A DNA stretch of 64,000 nt from Paenibacillus ihbetae (GCF_002741055.1 NZ_CP016809.1:1634501-1698500); one strand, 5' to 3'. Shown: positions 1 through 9,165, counted from the first letter of the stretch. Made by a program: numbers and translations. The notes: generated by a model from the sequence alone, not told the origin.

Positions 1-1
1 G

Positions 2-1747
2 CATGGAGATTATGCGACCAACGTCGCCATGCAGCTTGCCAAAGTTTTGCGCAAGGCACCCATTGAAATTGCCGGGCTGATTCAGCAGGAGCTTCAGCAG
101 AACGCCTCATTTCTCGAACTCATAGCTTCCGTTGAGGTCGCGGCACCTGGCTTTTTGAATCTGCGCATCCGCTGGGAGGCGTGGGCGGGACAGCATTTCG
201 AGCTGCCTACGGCCCCGGATGAGAAAATCGTCATTGAACACACGTCCATCAACCCGAATAAATCGGCGCACATCGGCCATCTGCGAAATTCTTGTATCGG
301 CGACACCCTGGTCAGATTGATGAGAAGGCTCGGTTATCAAGTCGAAGTCCATAACTACATCGACGATTTGGGGAATCAGCTTGCTGATACGGTCGTCGGC
401 CTCCTTCACACTCCGCTCTCTCAAGCGCATGCCCGGTTCGGGGATTATTGCTGGGATGTTTACTCTGCCACCAATCGGGCGTATATGCAGGATCCATCGC
501 TCGTGCAGCATCGAACCGAAGTGCTTCACGCCCTGGAGGAAGGACACCAAAACCTGTCATGGATCGGACTTCTCGTGGCGGAGCGAATCGTTAAAGAGCA
601 TCTGGAGGAAATGAAGCAGTTCGGCATCGAGTATGATCTGCTGGTGTGGGAGAGTAGCATCGTGAGAGAGGGCTTCTGGGATTATGCATTTGAGCTGCTG
701 AAGAATACGGCGTTGTTCCAGCAGGAAACCGAGGGCAGGCTGGCGGGATGCTGGGTGCTGAAGCAATCCGGCGGCGAAGAAGCTGCGGGAAATCCGGAGG
801 CCGAGCACAGCATGGATAAGGTGCTGGTCCGCTCCAACGGCATTTTGACCTACACGGCCAAGGACATCGCGTATCACTTGTGGAAATACGGGGTGTTGGC
901 CAAGGATTTTGCCTACAAAAAATTTACGGAGCATGTATGGACAACAAGCGCTGACGGCGAGCAGCAGCCCTTCGGCAAAGCCTCCATGGTCATTAACGTT
1001 ATCGACTACAGGCAGCAATATCCGCAGGCGATGGTCAAGCAGGCGCTTGAAAGCCTGGGATTCGTCAAGGAAGCGGAGAAGCTTCGTCATGTCAGTTACG
1101 GGGTCGTTTCCCTCAGTCCGTCGGCTGCGGCGGATCTCGGAATTGATACAAGTGACGGGAAGGCCTCCTACGCGATGTCCGGGCGTCAAGGGATCGGCAT
1201 TAAAATTACGGAGCTTATCGGGCAAGTGGAAAAGGTAATCGAGGAGACCCGCTCGGATAAGAACGGACTGTCCAGCCGCGAAATCGCGATCGCCTCCATC
1301 CGTTACTATCTGCTTCGCTTTGCACTTCAGACCGAGGTCGTATTTGATCTGAAGCAGGCAACCGAAATATCCGGCAATACGGGGGTATACCTGCTCTATT
1401 CCTATGCACGCGCCTTGAGCGTCCTGAATAAAGCGAAGGCATCCGGTATACAGCCAGTTAGGCCTGCGCATTTTCCAGCGATGGAAAAAGCCGAGCACGC
1501 CTTGCTGAGACACATCAGTACTTGGCAGGACACCCTCGTCACGGCCGGACGCGAGCTGACTCCGAGCGCGATCTGTAACTTCGCCTACGAGCTGTGCTCA
1601 TGGTTTAACAATTTTTACTCGGCGTGCCCGATCCTGAAGGCGGAGGATGAGGTCCTCCAATTCCGCGTATGGCTGACCTCGGTGTTTCAAGAGACGCTGG
1701 GCGATGCGCTTGACGTCCTGGGGCTGCCTACACCAAGCCGGATGTAA
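2..1747 (+). CDS. argS: Arginyl-tRNA synthetase, 5' end cut by window edge
   Basis: Cytoplasmic class I synthetase charging tRNA-Arg. The reading frame is open to the left edge. The first codons read HGDYATNVAMQLAK, the conserved N-terminal ArgS segment, so the ATG at 29 is internal and the true start lies outside. The HIGH signature (AHIGHLRNS) is at about 268-290. The usual KMSK loop is replaced by MSGRQG at 1175-1192, as in many ArgS proteins, which often lack canonical KMSK. The C-terminal DALR-type anticodon-binding helices follow, ending GLPTPSRM. About 580 residues are visible, close to full family length, so only a short N-terminal piece is missing. A terminator-like hairpin follows at 1846-1881. 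A tRNA-Arg gene lies 2 kb downstream, probably by coincidence. Confidence 0.95.
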   Translation, partial: HGDYATNVAMQLAKVLRKAPIEIAGLIQQELQQNASFLELIASVEVAAPGFLNLRIRWEAWAGQHFELPTAPDEKIVIEHTSINPNKSAHIGHLRNSCIGDTLVRLMRRLGYQVEVHNYIDDLGNQLADTVVGLLHTPLSQAHARFGDYCWDVYSATNRAYMQDPSLVQHRTEVLHALEEGHQNLSWIGLLVAERIVKEHLEEMKQFGIEYDLLVWESSIVREGFWDYAFELLKNTALFQQETEGRLAGCWVLKQSGGEEAAGNPEAEHSMDKVLVRSNGILTYTAKDIAYHLWKYGVLAKDFAYKKFTEHVWTTSADGEQQPFGKASMVINVIDYRQQYPQAMVKQALESLGFVKEAEKLRHVSYGVVSLSPSAAADLGIDTSDGKASYAMSGRQGIGIKITELIGQVEKVIEETRSDKNGLSSREIAIASIRYYLLRFALQTEVVFDLKQATEISGNTGVYLLYSYARALSVLNKAKASGIQPVRPAHFPAMEKAEHALLRHISTWQDTLVTAGRELTPSAICNFAYELCSWFNNFYSACPILKAEDEVLQFRVWLTSVFQETLGDALDVLGLPTPSRM

Positions 1748-1845
1748 AAATCGTATGCCAGGGCATCCGGGCCGCTCCTTATTCAAGGAATATTGCCTGA
1801 TGAACGCTTAGGCTTTTCGCCTCTAAAGGACCGGGGAGTAGTCCC

Positions 1846-1881
1846 AAAAAAGCCGCCATCCCGATGGATGACGGCTTTTTT
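1846..1881. terminator. Bidirectional rho-independent terminator
   Basis: A run of A, a 10-bp GC-rich stem (GCCGCCATCC / GGATGACGGC, loop CGAT) and a run of T. It lies between argS (+) and the unknown gene ending at 1889 (-). The single mispair becomes a G-U wobble on the minus strand, so it is best for the minus-strand gene but can serve both. Confidence 0.8.
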
Positions 1882-1888
1882 CCTGTTT

Positions 1889-2332
1889 CTATTGCAGCCC
1901 TCTAACCGTAAGTTTGACCTGGATCTTCCCACCAGTCAGGGGTTCTTCTTGAACGGTCCAATTGACGGCGAGCGCATCCTTCAAACGGTCCAGCTGTTCC
2001 TCCGTCAGCTGCAGCTGATCAATGATCCCTTCGCCTACGCGAAAGTCGGATTCCGAGCTGATGCCAAACGCCTCCTCCAGCCAGATCTTCAAGCCGTTCC
2101 GCGTATTAAATGTAATTCTGTAGCCTTCCTGTACAGCCTTCTCCAGATCCTCCCCGTGCTCCCGGGCATAGGAGAACAACTCATCGTAATGGAAATGGCC
2201 GGTTTGGGCCTTCCCGAACCGTTCCACCTCCCGTGAACGGACGGCATCCAACAGCTCTGCGGATGACATTCCTGAGTTTTTGGCATGCTCCAATAGAATG
2301 GCGGAATTTTGCGATATTTTCGTAAGCTGCAT
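1889..2332 (-). CDS. Hypothetical protein, 147 aa
   Basis: Family not recognised. The start is placed at the ATG at 2332 because GAGGAGG sits 11 bases before it. A longer in-frame TTG start at 2362 would lie upstream of that site. The product MQLTKISQNSAILLEHAKNS... is acidic and soluble, with no signal peptide or membrane segment. The N-terminal half looks helical (an ELLDAVRSREVERFG stretch) and the C-terminal part, ending in IQVKLTVRG, has alternating hydrophobic residues typical of beta strands. It stands alone: argS converges on it across a terminator, and a degraded GNAT remnant lies upstream. No function is proposed. Confidence 0.75.
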   Translation of the reverse strand: MQLTKISQNSAILLEHAKNSGMSSAELLDAVRSREVERFGKAQTGHFHYDELFSYAREHGEDLEKAVQEGYRITFNTRNGLKIWLEEAFGISSESDFRVGEGIIDQLQLTEEQLDRLKDALAVNWTVQEEPLTGGKIQVKLTVRGLQ

Positions 2333-2428
2333 ATTGATAAAGGCCTCCTCAAGGATGATCAAAAATAAGTTCCTACTATTATAAGACTCGCACGGATGTG
2401 AGACGGGAAGCTGTGTAAGATATAAACG

Positions 2429-2562
2429 CTACGCCGGCCGCTGATGTACTTGCTGTAGGATTATTTCATAATACCCCAGCTTTCCGTAAAAATGAACCGA
2501 TTCCTCCCGCAAAAAGCTTCGGCCTTTCTCCGATCCCCCAGCACAGACTGAACGAAGCGGTT
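2429..2562 (-). pseudogene. C-terminal remnant of a GNAT-type acetyltransferase
   Basis: On the minus strand the frame ending at the TAG at 2429-2431 reads ...SFLREESVHFYGKLGYYEI.... The S-V-H-F-Y-G-K-L-G-Y-Y-E core resembles the C-terminal A-x-x-F-Y-x-x-L-G-F motif of GNAT enzymes. The frame is closed upstream by a TAA after about 44 codons and has no start codon or ribosome site, so only a decayed tail remains. The call rests on one short motif. Confidence 0.35.
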
Positions 2563-2579
2563 ATAAGCTGTCTACGACC

Positions 2580-3593
2580 TCATCGAAACGTCTGCACGAC
2601 AATTCCTTTGCCGTCCCTTACATTCACCTCGGCATATGCTCCATTGATCAATGTCATCTGCGGCGGGACATGCCCGCAGTCGATATCATACACGACGGGA
2701 ACGCCAAGCTCCCGGGCAAGGTCTTGGTATACGTCCTCCGCCTCGTAATTCTCGACGGGACGATTTGCAGCGCTTCTGCCGAACAGAATGCCGGAGCAGC
2801 CCGCGAACCAGCCGGCAAGCTTCATCTGGACAAGAGAGCGGCGTAGATCGGTCGTAGATAGCTCGCAGTTTTCGAAGTACCACAGGATGGGCTCATCTCC
2901 GATGAATTGCTGTCGGAACCTCGTCACATCTCCGTAGGGAGTGCCGATCAGGTGGCGGATGACATCGATGCAGCCCCCGAGCAGCCGTCCCTTCATTTGG
3001 GCAGGAGCGCCCGTGACGGATTTCCATTCCGTCGGCTCCGTCAAATGGTAGACCCAGGGAGTCGGGTTGTCATGCTGCCATTCCTTCTGATAGGTTTCGG
3101 AAGATTGCTGAACGACAGACCCGCCCTTGGACGTTGACAGCACGGTTTGCCAAAGCGAAGTCATCGGATCGGTTTGCTCCCCGCGCAGATCAATGAGATT
3201 GGTGCCATGCGCTGTGGCGATGCCTTTTACTAACGTGAGCGCCAAAAGGAGCACACTCGTGTCCGAGTAGCCGAGAATCCACTTGGGTCTTGCTTGGTCA
3301 AGCTCGATATGCTCCAGGATTTCGATCAATAACTCTCCGCCCCATGGAGGAATGATCAGATCGATCTTCTCATTCTGCAGCATCGCATTCAACTCTTGTG
3401 CCCGGATACGTGCAGGAGCGGATTTAGCCTTGTCCTGCATCCAGACGGTATCTCCGGCAATCGTACGGAATCCCCTTGCCTCCATCCGGTTGATCGCTTG
3501 CGTCAATAACCCATGCAATTCGGTCTCTACGCCGGATGACGGAGCGGGTATGCCGATGGTCGCCCCTTCCTGCAAGAACGGGTATTGGATCAC
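2580..3593 (-). CDS. S66-family peptidase (LD-carboxypeptidase / MccF-like)
   Basis: A serine peptidase of family S66, which holds muropeptide LD-carboxypeptidases and the microcin C self-immunity protein MccF. The 337 residues match the family length. The nucleophile is probably S110 in GYSDTS, with the acid at E240 (WYFENCE) and the histidine at H307 (DCGHVPPQ), the Ser-Glu-His arrangement of S66. No signal peptide is seen, so it should act in the cytosol on recycled peptidoglycan peptides or peptide-nucleotide antibiotics. The start is GTG, with AGGAGAGG about 7 bases upstream. It stands alone, so context does not separate a recycling role from an immunity role. Confidence 0.85.
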   Translation of the reverse strand: MIQYPFLQEGATIGIPAPSSGVETELHGLLTQAINRMEARGFRTIAGDTVWMQDKAKSAPARIRAQELNAMLQNEKIDLIIPPWGGELLIEILEHIELDQARPKWILGYSDTSVLLLALTLVKGIATAHGTNLIDLRGEQTDPMTSLWQTVLSTSKGGSVVQQSSETYQKEWQHDNPTPWVYHLTEPTEWKSVTGAPAQMKGRLLGGCIDVIRHLIGTPYGDVTRFRQQFIGDEPILWYFENCELSTTDLRRSLVQMKLAGWFAGCSGILFGRSAANRPVENYEAEDVYQDLARELGVPVVYDIDCGHVPPQMTLINGAYAEVNVRDGKGIVVQTFR

Positions 3594-3735
3594 TGGATTT
3601 CCTCTCCTCTCATACGTATCGCTTCATACTTATAAGTTTCGTGGTTGATCAGTTTTCAGAATGCCTTTTGCCTGTGTATATACTATCTTACCATCTTAAG
3701 GGCTTGGAAGGGATACAGCCTTTCGGCTGTCGTGC

Positions 3736-3786
3736 AACGCAAAAACACCGCCCTTAAGGCGGTGTTATTTTACGTCCCAGAAGGGA
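3736..3786 (-). repeat. Extra copy of tRNA-Arg 3' end plus terminator
   Basis: This 51-bp segment matches 3871-3921 at 49 of 51 positions. The two differences lie in the hairpin loop region, so the CACCGCC / GGCGGTG stem is kept. It includes a copy of the last 14 tRNA bases (CGTCCCAGAAGGGA on the plus strand) with no upstream tRNA body. Confidence 0.85.
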
Positions 3787-3875
3787 TGCGGCCTTTCAGG
3801 CCGACTGCGAAGTCAACCTCCCGAAGCGGATGCTCCGACGCCCCCCTAACTGGGGTTCTCATCCTTATGGAACGC

Positions 3876-3903
3876 AAAAACACCGCCATTATGGCGGTGT
3901 TAT
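3876..3903 (-). terminator. Terminator of tRNA-Arg
   Basis: On the minus strand, directly after the tRNA, AACACCGCCAT / ATGGCGGTGTT forms a strong stem followed by TTTT. It sits 5 bases beyond the tRNA 3' end. Confidence 0.85.
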
Positions 3904-3907
3904 TTTA

Positions 3908-3981
<74 letters not shown>

Positions 3982-4137
3982 ATATGTATACATCTTTTTC
4001 AAACAGTAACGAAATATATTATATCGCATCTTCGCCATTTTTCAAAGATTTTTTTTTGCAAAAGCATCATTCAGGGAATCAGCCCCTCGCTCGCAGGGTA
4101 TTGTAATATCAATACAACATTTCAGGAGGTGGTACCC

Positions 4138-4434
4138 GTGAGACAGCTGCTATCCTCATTGTCGTACTTCAGCATTTTCTTTGCGCCGTTCATTCTCCCG
4201 ATCCTGGTATGGCTTCTATCCCAAGATGCTTATGTGGCGAAGCACGCGCGCCGAGCGCTCTTCTCTCATCTCTTTCCGCTTCTTGCAGCCATCCCGCTCA
4301 TCTATATGGCGGTAACCTCGGGCTCATTCGCTTCCGTGGTCGGGTACCTGATTCTGTTCGGCATCATTTATTTCGGCAGCTTCGTATATAATATCGTCCT
4401 GGGCATCCAGGTTCTTCGCGAACCGAGCTACTAA
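4138..4434 (+). CDS. Small membrane protein, DUF4870-like
   Basis: A 98-residue protein with three hydrophobic segments, at about residues 8-26, 38-58 and 64-88. The middle part (AKHARRALFSHLFPLL) recalls DUF4870-type proteins, which keep a short basic H-x-x-x-A/Q-A-L motif between helices. The GTG at 4138 is chosen because AGGAGG lies 8 bases upstream; the GTG at 4129 overlaps that ribosome site. It is probably in the cytoplasmic membrane, function unknown. It is a single gene facing a convergent secreted-protein gene across a shared terminator. Confidence 0.7.
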   Translation: MRQLLSSLSYFSIFFAPFILPILVWLLSQDAYVAKHARRALFSHLFPLLAAIPLIYMAVTSGSFASVVGYLILFGIIYFGSFVYNIVLGIQVLREPSY

Positions 4435-4473
4435 TGCTCTTACCGAAGAGTTCGCACAATCGTGGCCTAAATA

Positions 4474-4506
4474 AAGAACCATGCCGTCATGTCCGGCATG
4501 GTTCTT
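4474..4506. terminator. Bidirectional terminator
   Basis: AAGAACCATGCCG / CGGCATGGTTCTT stem of 13 bp with flanking A-rich and T-rich tracts, between convergent genes ending at 4434 (+) and 4515 (-). Confidence 0.85.
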
Positions 4507-4514
4507 GTTATTTA

Positions 4515-5996
4515 TTATTTCGTTGTGATATGCACCATCTTCTCGCTGCTGTCCCACTTGACGTCAGCGCCAAGAGCCGTTGCGACGAATCGAAGCGGTA
4601 CCATCGTTGTGCCCTTTACCATGCGCGGAGCGGAATCCAGCGTAACGTTCTTTCCGTTCACCACCGCCTGCTTCGATCCCATCTTCAGTTTGATTTGGGA
4701 GGAGCCCTTGACAGAGGTTATCGTTTGGGTCTTCTGATCCCATTTCACGGAAGCGTCAAGCGATTCGAAAATCGCGCGCATCGGCACCAACACGCTGCCG
4801 CCGGACATGACAGGCGCCTGGGCATAGGATTGCAGCTGTCCGTTCAGCTTGATGCGGATCGGCATTTGCCCGATTTCTCTGCCGGATTGATCATAATATT
4901 TCAGCTTCACGCTCTTCACGCGGGAATCATAGTCGATTCGCAGCGTTGTCGTCTCATGGGCCGACATGAACGTAGAGTTGGACTCCGTTCCCAAGGAGCG
5001 GCCTTTCGCATCGTATGCCGTCGATTTGACGGTAATGCGCTGGGACGCATCCCCGTTCTCGATCCCGATGGTAACGACCAGCTTGTTGTTAACGGTCATC
5101 CGGCCTTCAGCGATGATTTTCGGCGTCTGGCTGCTTCCAGTCAGGAACACTTTAATGTTGCTGGCCGCTTTGCCCGCTTCGAGCTCAGCCGCAAAATTCG
5201 CGATTTCGCTGCCGCTCAGGTAACCGGTTGTCGTATTCACTTCCAGCACCTTGCCGCTGCCATTGCTGCCGACGACGATGACGCCAACCCGGCCGCCTTC
5301 TTTACGGTTTTGGATCGAGCCGGTTACGATCAGCTTCCCGTTCTCGAGACGGCTGCCGGTTTGAAGCAGCTTCACAGCATCTTCCACCGGATCAATCGCG
5401 GATACTTTTACCGTCTTAATGAGCTTGGCTGCTTTCAATTCAACTTCGAATGCCGACACCTCGCTGCCGGTGAAGTAGCCGTCTGCCGACGTAACCTCAA
5501 CCGCTTTGCCGGAAGCGTCGTATCCCACAGCCAGCATGCCCACATTGCGGCCTTCGGTTCCATTCTGAACGACACCGGTTACCTTGACCACTCCGTTGTC
5601 TGTCCTCGATCCGGATGCCAGCAGCTTGGCTTCACTTCCTGCCGGACCGGCTGGAAGCACTTCTACCCGCTTGATGCTGCTTCCGCCGTCAAGATCCACT
5701 TCATATGTATTGATTTCATCGCTCATGAAATATTCCGAGTTGCCGGCAACCTCCAGCGCATTGCCGTTCTCGTCATAACCTACGACATAAAAGCCGCCCT
5801 CTTTGCCGGAACCGCCATTGCGAACATCCGCAGTGACGCGCATTTTGCCATTGATAAGCTCATGGGATGATTCCAGTATGCTGATGCCTTCCGTGCCATC
5901 TGCCTTCACAGCTCCCTGGACGGGTCCGAAGACGAGCGAAAAAGCGAGCACTCCCGCGCCCAGCAGCTTCGTCAAATTTCTGTTTGTTTTGCGCAA
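4515..5996 (-). CDS. Secreted protein with C-terminal copper-amine-oxidase-like stalk domain
   Basis: An exported 493-residue protein. The signal peptide (KLLGAGVLAFSLVFGPVQGAVKA) occupies about residues 9-33. The middle, about 40-350, holds four or five copies of a beta-rich unit. Each copy has LxNGKxxVTxxxxN followed by VGYDxxGKxLEV and a phenylalanine-serine turn (FMS, YFTGSE, YLSGSE). The last 115 residues form a stalk domain (PF07833-like): LNGQLQ, VPMRAIFESLDASVKWD, then VPLRFVATALGADVKWD. The start is set at a TTG 7 bases after AAGGGGAG; a TTG two codons earlier is too close. The stalk domain is probably a surface-attachment or structural module, not an oxidase. Substrate unknown. Confidence 0.8.
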   Translation of the reverse strand: MRKTNRNLTKLLGAGVLAFSLVFGPVQGAVKADGTEGISILESSHELINGKMRVTADVRNGGSGKEGGFYVVGYDENGNALEVAGNSEYFMSDEINTYEVDLDGGSSIKRVEVLPAGPAGSEAKLLASGSRTDNGVVKVTGVVQNGTEGRNVGMLAVGYDASGKAVEVTSADGYFTGSEVSAFEVELKAAKLIKTVKVSAIDPVEDAVKLLQTGSRLENGKLIVTGSIQNRKEGGRVGVIVVGSNGSGKVLEVNTTTGYLSGSEIANFAAELEAGKAASNIKVFLTGSSQTPKIIAEGRMTVNNKLVVTIGIENGDASQRITVKSTAYDAKGRSLGTESNSTFMSAHETTTLRIDYDSRVKSVKLKYYDQSGREIGQMPIRIKLNGQLQSYAQAPVMSGGSVLVPMRAIFESLDASVKWDQKTQTITSVKGSSQIKLKMGSKQAVVNGKNVTLDSAPRMVKGTTMVPLRFVATALGADVKWDSSEKMVHITTK

Positions 5997-6356
5997 ATCC
6001 AATCTCCCCTTGTCTAATATGCTAGAATCGTGCTTACACTAATCTAACATTATAGGCAAGATTCCCCTCCCATCAAATAGAGGATAAGTCCTATTTCTTA
6101 ATTTTGCGTAATCAACTGCTGTCATTGGTACCTATTCCCCAGAGCGATAAGCCCATCCGCTAGCTTCCTGTTTTCAGATGACCTATCCCTTGCAGAACTG
6201 CGTAATAAATGCAAAAGACATCCGAGGAATGTTGTGCTTAGGGCGGAAGCTTTTTCTTTTACTTGGGCCATGTGACACGAAAAAAGCCTGGTACGTTGGG
6301 ACCAGGCTTTTTTACAGGATGGTGGAAAGCGCGCTTCATCGTTTCATGGGGCGAGC
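5997..6356. other. Intergenic stretch with promoter region and terminator
   Basis: The part next to 5996 should hold the promoter of the minus-strand secreted protein. The part next to 6356 holds the terminator at 6280-6313 for the gene ending at 6357. Nothing else was recognised. Confidence 0.5.
6280..6313. terminator. Strong rho-independent terminator
   Basis: AAAAAAGCCTGGT / ACCAGGCTTTTTT, an almost perfect inverted repeat with a 7-base loop. It lies just downstream of the minus-strand pair 6357-7093. Confidence 0.85.
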
Positions 6357-6722
6357 CTAAAAATAGTGCGGGCCTTCGCTCAGCCGTTGATTCAGCTGTT
6401 CGTACAGCTGTCCGGTGGAGAGCAGCTGCTGCTTGAAGGCATCCCGGTCTTCTTCAGCCGTAGATGCCGCGCTGTTCTCAAACGCCACATCCGTCGCATC
6501 CACAAAAGCATCATGCATGCTGTTATCATACCAGTCCACCTCCAGGCTGGCATTGCTGCGCACGATCTTGACCAAATCATAGCCTCCCAAGGGAGACGAT
6601 GGGGTCAAATAGGCCAGCAATGCGCTTTCTCCCTCCTCTTGCGGATAAACCTCGACCTCGGCGCAAGGCGCTCCGTTCACTTCGGTAATTCGCCGTATTT
6701 TAGCATCTCGAATTGCATACAT
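6357..6722 (-). CDS. Hypothetical protein, 121 aa
   Basis: Family not recognised. The ATG at 6722 is preceded by AAGGAG at 9 bases. The product MYAIRDAKIRRITEVNG... has a beta-rich N-terminal half, a central acidic segment (YDNSMHDAFVDATDVAFE) and a helical C-terminus ending QRLSEGPHYF. No membrane segment or signal peptide. It lies 59 bp downstream of another small gene on the same strand and shares its terminator, so the two form an operon. No function is proposed. Confidence 0.75.
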   Translation of the reverse strand: MYAIRDAKIRRITEVNGAPCAEVEVYPQEEGESALLAYLTPSSPLGGYDLVKIVRSNASLEVDWYDNSMHDAFVDATDVAFENSAASTAEEDRDAFKQQLLSTGQLYEQLNQRLSEGPHYF

Positions 6723-6781
6723 GGTTTCATTCTCCTTACCCGGATGCAAGCTTCCCTGCAAGCATCCTGCATATTTTCAAG

Positions 6782-7093
6782 TCAATCGGACAGCAGGCGC
6801 AGCTCCTCCATCTGTTGACGCGTTTCGGGCGTCCCTAGACGGTAGATGGTCCGGTAGACGCTGTCGAGCGAGGTCTGAAACAAGGAATTGGTGCTTTGCT
6901 CCGGAGTATCCGGCCATGGGAAGACATATCCCGGGAACGCCTCCTCTTCCTTCTCCTGCAGCATGTCCAGCTCAATACGGACCTGGTCCGCCTCTTCAGG
7001 CGTGGCCTCGATCTCCCATTCATACGGACTTGCCCCTTGTTCGGTCAGAACCGAACGGCTTTGCACGGACACATAGTAGGTTGACTTGTCCAT
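6782..7093 (-). CDS. Hypothetical protein, 103 aa
   Basis: Family not recognised. The product MDKSTYYVSVQSRSVLTEQG... is acidic, with a beta-type N-terminus and a long helix rich in E, Q and L around residues 30-55 (ATPEEADQVRIELDMLQEKEEEAF). AAGGAG lies 10 bases before the ATG. It is the first gene of a two-gene operon with the 121-residue protein and is divergent from asnB. Confidence 0.75.
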   Translation of the reverse strand: MDKSTYYVSVQSRSVLTEQGASPYEWEIEATPEEADQVRIELDMLQEKEEEAFPGYVFPWPDTPEQSTNSLFQTSLDSVYRTIYRLGTPETRQQMEELRLLSD

Positions 7094-7257
7094 GGACGCT
7101 TCTCTCCTTCGCTTTGAATTCGCCGTCGTTCCTTAGTTTTCGTAAAAGGACAGACATTTTATGCCTTCCTTCGGCATATATCTGTTATCACTTTGGCGGC
7201 TAAGGGAGCAGAAAGATGACACAGCGTATGATAAAGACAAGGAGAGGATGAACCGTC

Positions 7258-9102
7258 ATGTGCGGAATAACCGGTTTTATACAATGGAACGGCGATTTGA
7301 CGCAGGATTCGCAGCTGCTGGTAAAAATGACAGAGAGTTTGGCTCACCGCGGACCTGACGGATCCGGCACCTGGATTTCAAACCCGTGCGCATTCGGTCA
7401 TCGTCGACTCAGCGTGATCGACCCCGAAAACGGAGCACAGCCGATGATTATTCATCAGGAAGAGGAAGTCTACGCTATTGTATACAATGGGGAATTATAT
7501 AATGCAGTCGAGCTAAGAGAGGATCTCATACGACGCGGGCACCGTTTCAGCACCAAATGCGATACCGAAGTTCTCCTGGTCTCCTATATCGAATGGGGCC
7601 CCGACTGCCTGGAGCGCCTTAACGGCATTTTTGCGTTTGCCATTTGGGACAGCGCTCGTGAACAAGTATTTCTGGCGCGTGACCGGGTAGGGGTAAAACC
7701 TTTGTTCTACAGTTATATTGATGGGACGCTAATCTTCGGCTCCGAGCCGAAGGCACTGCTGCAGCATCCCAAGGTCGAGCCGGTGGTCGGGGCGGAAGGG
7801 CTTGCCGAAGTGTTCATTATCGGGCCTGCAAGAACGCCCGGACATGGCGTTTACAAGGATATTTCCGAGCTTCGCCCCGGCATGGCCATGATCTTTAGCC
7901 GGGAAGGGCTGCGAAAGTATACGTACTGGAAGCTGGAAAGCCAGCCTCATGAGGACGATGTCCTGCATACGGCGAGCTACCTGCAGGGCCTTCTCCGCGA
8001 TACGGTGGAACGCCAGCTCGTATCCGATGTTCCGGTCTGTTCCTTGCTCTCCGGAGGTCTGGATTCCAGCGCGCTCTCCTCGCTGGCCGTAGACTATTAC
8101 CAGCGAACAGGCCAAGGGCAAGTGCATACCTACTCCGTCGATTATGTCGACAACAGCAAGCATTTCCAGTCCCACTCCTTCCAGCCTGGCGCCGATGGGC
8201 CGTGGATCAAGCGCATGCATGAGGAGCTAGGGACCTATCATCATTGGATCGAGTTCGATACGCCCGAGCTGGTCGATGCGCTGGACGATTCGACAAGGAA
8301 ACGGGATTTGCCGGGAATGGCGGATGTCGATGCCTCCCTGCTCCTCTTCTGCCGCGAAATCAAAAAAGGCGCAACGGTCGCCATATCCGGCGAAGCTGCC
8401 GATGAAATCTTCGGCGGCTATCCATGGTTTCATCGGGAAGAAATGCTCAACTCCGGCACCTTTCCGTGGTCGGTTGCACCGGAGATGCGGGCAAGTCTCT
8501 TGTCCCCCGAAATCCGGGATTGGATCCGGCCGCTGGAATACCTCGGCGATCGTTATTCGGATGCGGTGGCCGAAGTCCCGAAGCTGGACGGCGAAACCGG
8601 AGAGCAGGCGAAGATGCGGGTCATGTCATACCTTAACATCACCCGTTTCATGCCGACGCTGCTCGATCGGAAGGACCGGATGAGCATGGGCGTAGGACTG
8701 GAAGTCCGCGTCCCTTATACGGATCACCGGCTCATTGAGTATGTATGGAATATTCCTTGGAGCATTAAAACGACGGGAAACCGGGAAAAGGGGATCCTCC
8801 GAAAAGCGCTCGAAGGCGTTCTCCCGGACGATGTGCTCTATCGCAAAAAGAGCCCGTATCCGAAAACCCATAATCCGAATTATCTCGCGGCGGTCAAGGC
8901 CCAGGTGATCCGCATTTTGGACGATGCCTCCTCGCCGCTGCTGCCGCTCATCGATAAGGCGCGCATCCGCGAGCTGGCATCCTCTCCGGATGCCTCGTCC
9001 AACCTTCCTTGGTTCGGGCAGCTGATGTCAGGCCCGCAATTGTTTGCCTACCTGGCACAGGTTCACTTCTGGCTTAAGGAGTACAACGTCTCGATCCGCT
9101 AA
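7258..9102 (+). CDS. asnB: Asparagine synthase (glutamine-hydrolysing)
   Basis: Converts aspartate, glutamine and ATP to asparagine in the cytosol. The N-terminal class II glutaminase domain starts with the catalytic C2 (MCGITGF) and contains HRGPDGSG and the NGELYN loop. The synthetase domain, from about residue 235, has the PP-loop SGGLDSS and downstream EAADEIFGGY. At 614 residues it has the length I recall for B. subtilis AsnO (YisO), which is linked to sporulation, rather than AsnB (about 632), but paralogue assignment from length alone is weak. GGAGAGG precedes the ATG. It is monocistronic, ending at a terminator shared with rdgB. Confidence 0.93.
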   Translation: MCGITGFIQWNGDLTQDSQLLVKMTESLAHRGPDGSGTWISNPCAFGHRRLSVIDPENGAQPMIIHQEEEVYAIVYNGELYNAVELREDLIRRGHRFSTKCDTEVLLVSYIEWGPDCLERLNGIFAFAIWDSAREQVFLARDRVGVKPLFYSYIDGTLIFGSEPKALLQHPKVEPVVGAEGLAEVFIIGPARTPGHGVYKDISELRPGMAMIFSREGLRKYTYWKLESQPHEDDVLHTASYLQGLLRDTVERQLVSDVPVCSLLSGGLDSSALSSLAVDYYQRTGQGQVHTYSVDYVDNSKHFQSHSFQPGADGPWIKRMHEELGTYHHWIEFDTPELVDALDDSTRKRDLPGMADVDASLLLFCREIKKGATVAISGEAADEIFGGYPWFHREEMLNSGTFPWSVAPEMRASLLSPEIRDWIRPLEYLGDRYSDAVAEVPKLDGETGEQAKMRVMSYLNITRFMPTLLDRKDRMSMGVGLEVRVPYTDHRLIEYVWNIPWSIKTTGNREKGILRKALEGVLPDDVLYRKKSPYPKTHNPNYLAAVKAQVIRILDDASSPLLPLIDKARIRELASSPDASSNLPWFGQLMSGPQLFAYLAQVHFWLKEYNVSIR

Positions 9103-9130
9103 CGATGGACCTTTCAGCATAATGAAAAAG

Positions 9131-9165
9131 AAACCATGCCGTCTTATCCGGGCATGGTTTCCTTC
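9131..9165. terminator. Terminator between convergent asnB and rdgB
   Basis: AAACCATGCC / GGCATGGTTT, a 10-bp stem with a 9-base loop and T/C-rich flank. Confidence 0.8.

Larger units (their letters stand above)
3594..3907. other. Intergenic stretch with duplicated tRNA-end/terminator repeat
   Basis: No gene is supported. The stretch holds two near-identical 51-bp copies (3736-3786 and 3871-3921) made of a terminator hairpin plus the last 14 bases of tRNA-Arg. Between them is an unassigned 84-bp spacer with short GC-rich inverted repeats. Open frames across it come from the repeats and look non-coding. Confidence 0.6.

Noticed and set aside
557..1513. 318-codon minus-strand frame opposite argS
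   Set aside because: Composition mirrors the synthetase codons; no motif and no start signal.
4434..5870. Long plus-strand frame of 478 codons, rich in H and R, opposite the stalk-domain gene
   Set aside because: It is antisense to a gene with clear signal peptide and domain, has no ribosome site and no protein-like pattern.
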